NCBI GenBank assembly: GCA_009776695.1
Contig: WRNI01000046.1
Coordinates: forward strand, 1 to 9,787
Direction of reading: 5' to 3'
Source: Methanomassiliicoccaceae archaeon
Lineage (GTDB): Archaea; Thermoplasmatota; Thermoplasmata; Methanomassiliicoccales; Methanomethylophilaceae
Length of the DNA: 9,787 nt
Of this stretch, positions 4,739-9,787 are shown in pieces; within the stretch, counting starts at the first letter, position 1, and each line of letters begins with the position of its first letter. The notes beneath the pieces are model-generated. The model did no database searches and had not been told where the DNA came from. It saw nothing but the letters and a program-made list of their open reading frames with translations. The position numbers and the translations under genes were made by a program.

Positions 4739-4754
4739 TATCGTTAGCGGATGC

Positions 4755-4769
4755 GGGCGGATGCCGCCC
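4755..4769. terminator. Hairpin between convergent lysS and top6A
   Basis: GGGCGG-ATG-CCGCCC is a perfect 6-bp stem with a 3-nt loop in the 66-nt gap between convergent genes. A bidirectional transcript end is plausible from position, but neither strand shows a T run after it. Confidence 0.35.
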
Positions 4770-4804
4770 TCGCACGTTCATTCTGCGCGTTCGCAACCGC
4801 ACGA

Positions 4805-5899
4805 TCACAGCACGCCGAGATCGGTCAGCTTTTCCGGAAGATACTTATCGGTAACGAAATCGAGACCGTGCTTGGCCAGCGCCTGCTGCTCAGCTTTCTG
4901 TTTCATGCTCAGCATCGCTTCGATCTCCGATACCCAGAACTGGTCCTTGAATCTCGGGTCCGTTAACTCACTTTTCAGCGCGCTCACGTCCTGGTCGCTG
5001 AGCCTGTCCGTCGGCAGTTTGTAATTCAAGATGTCCGTTGCCGTTATCCCGATGAACTGCGACGTCGGCGTTGCCAGATAATCGGATATATGCGCCGTCT
5101 TGATAGCTCCGTACGCCACCGACGCAAATATACGGAACGACCACGGGTCGCCGTCGGTGAACACCGTCACCGGTAACTTCAATTCTTCGTTCAGCCTTTT
5201 TATGAACCTTCTCGTGCATCTCGCGGGCTGACCTTTCAGATGGACGAGCAATGCGTTATGTTTCTCAATGAAACCGTTCTCGGCAAGCCTGTCGAACATA
5301 CCGCCCGTCTCTATGGCAACGATGAATTTCGCATTGCCCGGTTTTATCGTAACTTTTTCTTTCTCAACGTTGTACGGTATCGCGTATCCTGAGTCTCCGA
5401 CATCATCGTTACAGTTGATCGTTTTCCTTTCGCCCTTTCTGTTAAGTTCGCTTATTGTTATATCGCCGAGTATCGACGCTCCCGATTCCTCAGGACGCAG
5501 TTTGAAATCCTCTCTCATGTATTTCGAAACTATTTCAAGATCCTCGGCCATCATGTTGCTCTCATCCTGAGAGTTGAATTTACCGTTGCCCCATCCCTCT
5601 GAGATGTAATACATCTCTCTCAGCGTCGATGATCTGTTCTCCACGATCATCGTGTCGATGAAATCTATCATATGGAGCGTTTTGAGCATCATCGTCGCTC
5701 CCTTCACCGTTTTACAATTACGGCTCGTCTGCAGGTCGCCGTACTTCCACACGTTATGACGGGGATCGAATTCAATATTCTTCTTGGACCTCAGAGAGAT
5801 GTCCATCTTGGGTATGTCGCCGTCGTTCAGCTGATCGTACACCGATTCGACGATCTTGCCCAGGCCGTCCATGGTCTGCTTCTGGCGCTCATTCGTCAT
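4805..5899 (-). CDS. top6A: DNA topoisomerase VI subunit A
   Basis: This is the DNA-cleaving subunit of the type IIB topoisomerase (A2B2 with Top6B) and a relative of eukaryotic Spo11; it relaxes supercoils and decatenates DNA by double-strand passage. The protein has 364 residues. The winged-helix 5Y-CAP domain has STLREMYYISEGW (91-103), where the second Tyr (Tyr98) is the expected catalytic residue. The Toprim domain has FIVAIETGG (Glu197) and TDGDPW (Asp249, Asp251) for Mg2+. The C-terminus has the typical TPTSQFIGITATDI block. I chose ATG 5899 because AGGAGG (5908-5913) lies 8 nt upstream. The open frame extends 28 codons further, but that part is a Lys/Arg-rich shadow of the acidic Top6B tail. 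It overlaps the end of top6B by 11 nt, implying coupled translation. Confidence 0.95.
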   Translation of the reverse strand: MTNERQKQTMDGLGKIVESVYDQLNDGDIPKMDISLRSKKNIEFDPRHNVWKYGDLQTSRNCKTVKGATMMLKTLHMIDFIDTMIVENRSSTLREMYYISEGWGNGKFNSQDESNMMAEDLEIVSKYMREDFKLRPEESGASILGDITISELNRKGERKTINCNDDVGDSGYAIPYNVEKEKVTIKPGNAKFIVAIETGGMFDRLAENGFIEKHNALLVHLKGQPARCTRRFIKRLNEELKLPVTVFTDGDPWSFRIFASVAYGAIKTAHISDYLATPTSQFIGITATDILNYKLPTDRLSDQDVSALKSELTDPRFKDQFWVSEIEAMLSMKQKAEQQALAKHGLDFVTDKYLPEKLTDLGVL

Positions 5900-7961
5900 C
5901 TTCTTTGCCTCCTTTCTTCTCCTCGTCCTCTTCTTCCTCGTCCTCTTCCTCTTCCTCTTCTTCCTCTTCGTCCGCCACGTCAATATCTGATTCGGTTATT
6001 TCCATTCCTTTTATTCCCCAGTCACCGGGCAAAGCATCGGCGCCCATGACGAACGCCGAGTTCACACCCGACAAATAAATATCGGATTCTGAGAACACGT
6101 CAGCCATATCGCCGACGAGGTCGAATGAAATTTTTACGGAAGTGAACGGCGGGAGGTTGAGAACTTCCCAGTTCGCCTTTCCTTCATCGTTCATGTCAAG
6201 GAAGTGATCGCTCAGCAGCGTTTCATTGACAGCTTCCTTGGGAAGCGCCGCATGCAGACGGAACGAACGTTCCGCTTTCGTGTAATTGTATACGTTGTAA
6301 GTGATGTTCTTTATCTTCTTCTTCGAATCATACGAACTTTTCGGCTCCACCCACACGACGTTCATTATCTTCGATATCGTACGGCTGAGGTCCGGTACAG
6401 GACGTTTGAGCATATCAGCGGACTTCTTCGCCAATTCAGGAAGTATCTGCTGAACGATCTCGAACTTCGCGTGCGTCTTGACCTTCCTGTCCTTCTTGTT
6501 CAGATGGCTTTTCAAATTCCTTGCGCAGAGCCTTAACGCAAGGTTTATCTCATTCTGTATCTCGCCGATGTTCGCTATCGCCTCTTTGCCTTCGGATGTG
6601 AACGGCACTTTGGTCGAAGCGACGTGAACAAGAATTATCGCCGGCCCGTACGGTTTGCCTTTGCCGCCTCTCTGCTCCAGCCCGTACCGCCTCCAGTCCA
6701 TCGCTTCGACCGCTTTCGTTATGACACATGCGCCCGGCTGGTACAGCAAAGGAACACGGTTCGCGATCCTTAATATTGATACTTCGCCGTCCGCCGGTAT
6801 CTCACCGCCGTATACGATACCCGCTTCGACAATGAACGGGTTGCCGTTGATCGCCTTCGGGGCGCGCGTAACGGGCTGCGCATAATAATCGGGTCTCAGA
6901 CCCTCAAGAACGTGCATCAGCCCCTTCTTGATGAGAGTGTCGCCTATCGGCGATAAACAGTCGGTCTGCGGCGCCATTATCTTCACGACGTCGATCGCCT
7001 TGAGCAGCGCAACGCAGTCCTCTCTTGTCACGGCGGTCACCTTCTTGTCCTGAACGCCGGACACCTGTAATATTTCCTCGGCGATCCTGTCCGTTATCCT
7101 TGAGAAATCGTTCTTCATGAACGCCTTCAGCGTCTTGTGCTGGGTGTTCTGCGCCATCTTCTGAAGATCTCCCACTTCGAGTCCCTGCGGATGCGGTTTT
7201 ATCTCTTTTGATTTGACGGGCATTGTTTCCGTCGCCCTCTCGAAGACGTGCCTCTTTCCCTCCGGATCGTCGAACATTATCTTCGCATGCGGGTTCACGA
7301 TGGCAGTGTTCTTCAGATATTCGTATATCGACTGCTTCCCTCCAACGTACTTGCCTTTCATGAAATAATCAATTCGGGTTCCATGATCCTTCCCTTCCCA
7401 TGTGAACGGCTCATCGTTCATCACGACGGGACGGTTGATCTTCGTGTCAATGATTATGTCCATCTTCCACGCAACGGCGTCGGCGCCTTCTATCTTCGAC
7501 CTTATGTGCGCCGGCTTTCCCGTTGTTATATAACCGAACATCACCGTCGCCGATATGCCGATGCCCTGCTGCCCTCTCGATTGTCTGAGCGCGTGGAACC
7601 TTGCCCCGAACAATAAACGGCCGAATACGTTGGCCATCATCTTGTGGACGATACCCGGTCCGTTATCTTCTATTGATATACTATAAATGTCCTCGCTGTC
7701 GCTTATTCTTTCCACTTTCTCCACTTTGACGTATATCTCGGGACGTATGTCAGCTTCCTCGCATGCGTCCAGGGAGTTGTCCACAGCCTCTTTGACGCCC
7801 ATCATAAGGGATTTGATACGCGAATCGAATCCTAAGATGTGCTTGTTCTTCTCGAAGAACTCCGTTATGGATATCTCCTGTTGTTTCTTTGCCAGCTCGT
7901 GCGCGATGGAACCTTTTCCGCCTTCGTCCATCTCTTTGGTGATATCTTTGTCTGAGTGCAT
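5889..7961 (-). CDS. top6B: DNA topoisomerase VI subunit B (ATPase)
   Basis: This is the ATP-binding, strand-gating subunit of topoisomerase VI, 690 residues from ATG 7961. The GHKL ATPase domain has EAVDNSLDACEE (Glu58 likely general base, Asn62 for Mg2+), EDNGPGI (98-104) and the glycine-rich lid SRGQQGIGIS (128-137). A helix-two-turn-helix region lies around 260-340. The transducer domain has STKVPFTSEGKEAIA (449-463) with the switch lysine Lys459. An Ig-like C-terminal domain (about 550-655), as in methanogen enzymes, is followed by an unusual Glu/Asp-rich tail (about 663-690). An ATG at 7979 would add six residues, but the TATA box at 7985-7992 predicts transcription start at about 7962, favouring a leaderless mRNA from 7961. 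A third candidate is ATG 7931, nearer to where many relatives begin. First gene of the top6B-top6A operon. Confidence 0.95.
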   Translation of the reverse strand: MHSDKDITKEMDEGGKGSIAHELAKKQQEISITEFFEKNKHILGFDSRIKSLMMGVKEAVDNSLDACEEADIRPEIYVKVEKVERISDSEDIYSISIEDNGPGIVHKMMANVFGRLLFGARFHALRQSRGQQGIGISATVMFGYITTGKPAHIRSKIEGADAVAWKMDIIIDTKINRPVVMNDEPFTWEGKDHGTRIDYFMKGKYVGGKQSIYEYLKNTAIVNPHAKIMFDDPEGKRHVFERATETMPVKSKEIKPHPQGLEVGDLQKMAQNTQHKTLKAFMKNDFSRITDRIAEEILQVSGVQDKKVTAVTREDCVALLKAIDVVKIMAPQTDCLSPIGDTLIKKGLMHVLEGLRPDYYAQPVTRAPKAINGNPFIVEAGIVYGGEIPADGEVSILRIANRVPLLYQPGACVITKAVEAMDWRRYGLEQRGGKGKPYGPAIILVHVASTKVPFTSEGKEAIANIGEIQNEINLALRLCARNLKSHLNKKDRKVKTHAKFEIVQQILPELAKKSADMLKRPVPDLSRTISKIMNVVWVEPKSSYDSKKKIKNITYNVYNYTKAERSFRLHAALPKEAVNETLLSDHFLDMNDEGKANWEVLNLPPFTSVKISFDLVGDMADVFSESDIYLSGVNSAFVMGADALPGDWGIKGMEITESDIDVADEEEEEEEEEDEEEEDEEKKGGKEDDE
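5908..5913 (-). promoter_or_regulatory. Ribosome binding site of top6A inside top6B
   Basis: AGGAGG on the minus strand, 8 nt before the ATG at 5899. It sits within a polypurine tract encoding the acidic tail of Top6B and decides between the long and short starts of top6A. Confidence 0.75.
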
Positions 7962-7984
7962 CCATGACGTCAATGGCATAATCT

Positions 7985-7992
7985 TTATTAAA
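7985..7992 (-). promoter_or_regulatory. TATA box of the top6B-top6A operon
   Basis: TTTAATAA on the minus strand, centred about 27 nt from the ATG at 7961. This is the spacing expected for a leaderless archaeal transcript. Confidence 0.55.
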
Positions 7993-8009
7993 CGTTTTTC
8001 GTGGTCCGG

Positions 8010-8023
8010 CGCCCGTTCGGGCG
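8010..8023. promoter_or_regulatory. 14-bp palindrome between the top6B and DUF4139 promoters
   Basis: CGCCCG-TT-CGGGCG is a perfect inverted repeat (6-bp arms). It lies 17 nt upstream of the top6B TATA box and 5 nt upstream of the TATA box at 8029-8036. It may be a shared operator for the divergent genes; no regulator is identified. Confidence 0.4.
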
Positions 8024-8028
8024 AGACC

Positions 8029-8036
8029 TTTTATAA
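8029..8036 (+). promoter_or_regulatory. TATA box of the DUF4139 gene
   Basis: TTTTATAA, with predicted transcription start near 8059. The short leader then begins right at the ribosome site GGAG (8060-8063), 8 nt before the ATG at 8072. Confidence 0.65.
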
Positions 8037-8071
8037 CCGCCGTTTATTTTCTGTATAACGGAGATGAGCAT

Positions 8072-9601
8072 ATGGCGGACGATATCACACAGGCGATCGT
8101 ATACTTAAGCGGGGCGCAGATCACAAGGGCGCGGAAATTCAGACTGAAAGAGGGAATTAACAAAATTACGTTCAAAGACCTCCCCGAGGATATGAACGGA
8201 CAGAGCATCACCGCGTCCTCGGACGGCAGGTGCGTTGTGCTCTCGGTTTCGCACACCGTCGTCAACGCGGGCGCCGGGAACAAACGGATATCCGGGCTGT
8301 ATGCAAAGCGCGAGGAACTTTCCGATATGCTGAAGATGGAAAGGAACATGTTCAATGTGCTCACGGAAGAGGAGAACCTCATAAGGAAGAACGCCCAGAC
8401 GCCAGACGGAAGGGTGTTCAGATCGGAGGACATGAAAAATGCCGTCCTCTTCTTCAGAGAACGTATGGCATCGTTATGCAATGAGAAGTTCGCGTCTCAG
8501 AAGAAGATAGAGAAACTTACGTACGAATTATCGGAAATAGAATCGCAGATAGGCATGGACGACAGGAACAAGAGAAGATCGCAGGTTGATATCGAGGTGC
8601 ACTCTGACAGCGATTCCGAATCGGAGCTTACGATATCGTATTTCATCCGTAACGCGGGATGGATACCGTATTATGACGTCAGGGTGAAAGATATCGTAAG
8701 TCCTTTGTCGCTTTCGTCAAAAGCTTCGGTATATCAGAACACCGGGGAGGACTGGAACAATATAAGCATGGTGCTGTCAACGGGGAACCCGTCGCTGAGC
8801 GGCAACCTGCCCGACCTCAGACCATGGTACCTTGACTTCTATGAACCGTACGTCAGCAATGCGCGCATGAAGCAGAGCTTCCAGGCGGCGCCCCTTGCCA
8901 AGGTCTCCGCCGACAGTCTCAAAGAATGTGTCGCAGAGGACTGCAAGGCGCCGATAGAGGCCGACCGTTTCGCCGCGTCAACGGCGGAAAGCGTTGCGAG
9001 CGTCGAATATACGTTACCGGTCCCGTACACGATATTATCATCGGAGAACGGGAAGGCGGTCGACATACTGACGCATGAACTGAAAGCGGAGTATCAGTAC
9101 ATATGCGTCAGGAAGCTGGAAAAGGATGTTTTCCTTGTGGCCGATGTGAAGGACTGGGCTCACCTGAACCTTCTCGCTGGGAGCGCTAACATATTCTTCG
9201 AAGATAAGTACGTCGGTGAGATAACAATTGATCCGAGGAGGGCCGAGGAAGGACTGCGGATATCGTTGGGACGCGACAAGAATGTCATCGTCACAAGGGT
9301 GAGAGGGAAGGATCACACCGCGGAGCCGATGCTCGGCCAATCGACGAAAGCAAGCAGGGAATGGACGCTGACCGCCAAGAATCTGAGAAAACAGAAGATA
9401 GACATTATCGTGGAAGATCAGATACCTGTTTCGGTGAACAAGGCGATAACCGTCGACGCGGCCGCCGTATCGGGAGCGGAGCACGACCGCGACACCGGAA
9501 AATTAACGTGGAAGTTCTCTCTTGACCCTGCCGCGTCAAAAACGATGCAGGTGAAGTATACCGTCACGTACCCGAAGAACAAGACCGTGATACTCGAGTG
9601 A
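8072..9601 (+). CDS. DUF4140/DUF4139 (MuiA-like) coiled-coil protein
   Basis: This 509-residue protein is of the family often annotated 'mucoidy inhibitor MuiA' in bacteria. Its biochemical role is not established. The N-terminal DUF4140-like part (about 1-95) starts AIVYLSGAQITRARKFRLKEG. It runs into a charged, probably coiled-coil segment (about 75-165) rich in Lys and Glu. The DUF4139 domain (about 185-505) has the hallmark blocks ISYFIRNAGWIPYYDVR (188-204), VYQNTGEDWNNISMVLST (220-237) and DLRPWYL (248-254). There is no signal peptide or membrane segment, so a cytoplasmic location is likely. GGAG lies 8 nt before the ATG. It is divergent from the top6 operon and shares the control region; a functional link to topoisomerase VI is not shown. 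Confidence 0.8.
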   Translation: MADDITQAIVYLSGAQITRARKFRLKEGINKITFKDLPEDMNGQSITASSDGRCVVLSVSHTVVNAGAGNKRISGLYAKREELSDMLKMERNMFNVLTEEENLIRKNAQTPDGRVFRSEDMKNAVLFFRERMASLCNEKFASQKKIEKLTYELSEIESQIGMDDRNKRRSQVDIEVHSDSDSESELTISYFIRNAGWIPYYDVRVKDIVSPLSLSSKASVYQNTGEDWNNISMVLSTGNPSLSGNLPDLRPWYLDFYEPYVSNARMKQSFQAAPLAKVSADSLKECVAEDCKAPIEADRFAASTAESVASVEYTLPVPYTILSSENGKAVDILTHELKAEYQYICVRKLEKDVFLVADVKDWAHLNLLAGSANIFFEDKYVGEITIDPRRAEEGLRISLGRDKNVIVTRVRGKDHTAEPMLGQSTKASREWTLTAKNLRKQKIDIIVEDQIPVSVNKAITVDAAAVSGAEHDRDTGKLTWKFSLDPAASKTMQVKYTVTYPKNKTVILE

Positions 9602-9638
9602 GCCTCACCGCATCCCCGGGCACGCGATGACGCGGCGC

Positions 9639-9787
9639 TCATTTCGGGGTGTCGGCAACATCGTCGAACGCTTCCCCGCAGTACGGGCAGACGCCCGCGT
9701 CCTCGGGAACTTCGCGTCCGCACTCAGAGCATTCGAAGTAATTTACCTTCTTTACCCTCATCTCTTCGGGAACGTCGATGTACTCGC
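9639..9787 (-). CDS. Small zinc-ribbon protein, C-terminal part (runs off the window)
   Basis: The minus-strand frame is open from the window edge to TGA at 9639-9641 and encodes 48 residues. It holds a rubredoxin-like zinc ribbon YFECSECGREVPEDAGVCPYCG with two CxxC pairs 10 residues apart. An internal ATG at 9761 (MRVKKVNYFEC) could start a 40-residue protein, but no clear ribosome site precedes it and the frame stays open upstream (EYIDVPEE). The gene is therefore treated as partial. It is convergent with the DUF4139 gene across 37 nt. Function cannot be assigned beyond likely Zn2+ binding. Confidence 0.55.
   Translation of the reverse strand, partial: EYIDVPEEMRVKKVNYFECSECGREVPEDAGVCPYCGEAFDDVADTPK

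Noticed and set aside
5900..5983. 28-residue basic N-terminal extension of Top6A
   Set aside because: It is the other-frame reading of the acidic Top6B tail, and a strong AGGAGG lies at the proper distance before the shorter start.

Overview
The window looks archaeal, most likely from a Thermoplasmatota lineage such as the Methanomassiliicoccales. It carries a class I (archaeal-type) lysyl-tRNA synthetase, both subunits of DNA topoisomerase VI, archaeal TATA-box promoters (several placed for leaderless or nearly leaderless transcripts) and GGAGGTGA-type ribosome binding sites. The lineage is inferred from gene content and style, not from a marker tree. None of the eleven recognised genes ends in TAG; this is compatible with a pyrrolysine-using methanogen but does not prove it.

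Layout. 54-882 (minus): a HesB/IscA-like Fe-S protein gene with its own TATA box and a 13-bp palindrome at the expected transcription start, then a small AhpD/carboxymuconolactone-decarboxylase-family protein with a degenerate active site. 883-1015: divergent promoter region with a 31-bp imperfect dyad. 1016-1696 (plus): a SprT/YgjP-like zinc metalloprotease. 1750-2864 (plus): a toxin-antitoxin-like island made of one PIN-domain (VapC-like) gene followed by three tandem copies (period about 220 bp) of a 57-68 aa antitoxin-like gene. 2865-3190: non-coding, with a nested GC-rich hairpin element and the promoter region of the next gene. 3191-4738 (plus): class I lysyl-tRNA synthetase. 4805-7961 (minus): top6B-top6A, overlapping by 11 nt, convergent with the synthetase gene. 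7962-8071: divergent promoter region with a 14-bp palindrome. 8072-9601 (plus): a DUF4140/DUF4139 coiled-coil protein. 9639-9787 (minus): C-terminal part of a small zinc-ribbon protein that runs off the window.

How the parts relate. Most of the window is housekeeping (Fe-S handling, lysine charging, type II topoisomerase). The accessory part is 1750-2864. The spacers between the antitoxin-like copies still encode, in the toxin's frame, recognisable relics of the PIN protein's C-terminal tail (IYS / VTEHG). The repeated unit was therefore 'toxin 3' end + antitoxin gene', amplified in place or left behind when several complete pairs collapsed. One toxin with three diverged candidate antidotes is the most unusual system in the window.
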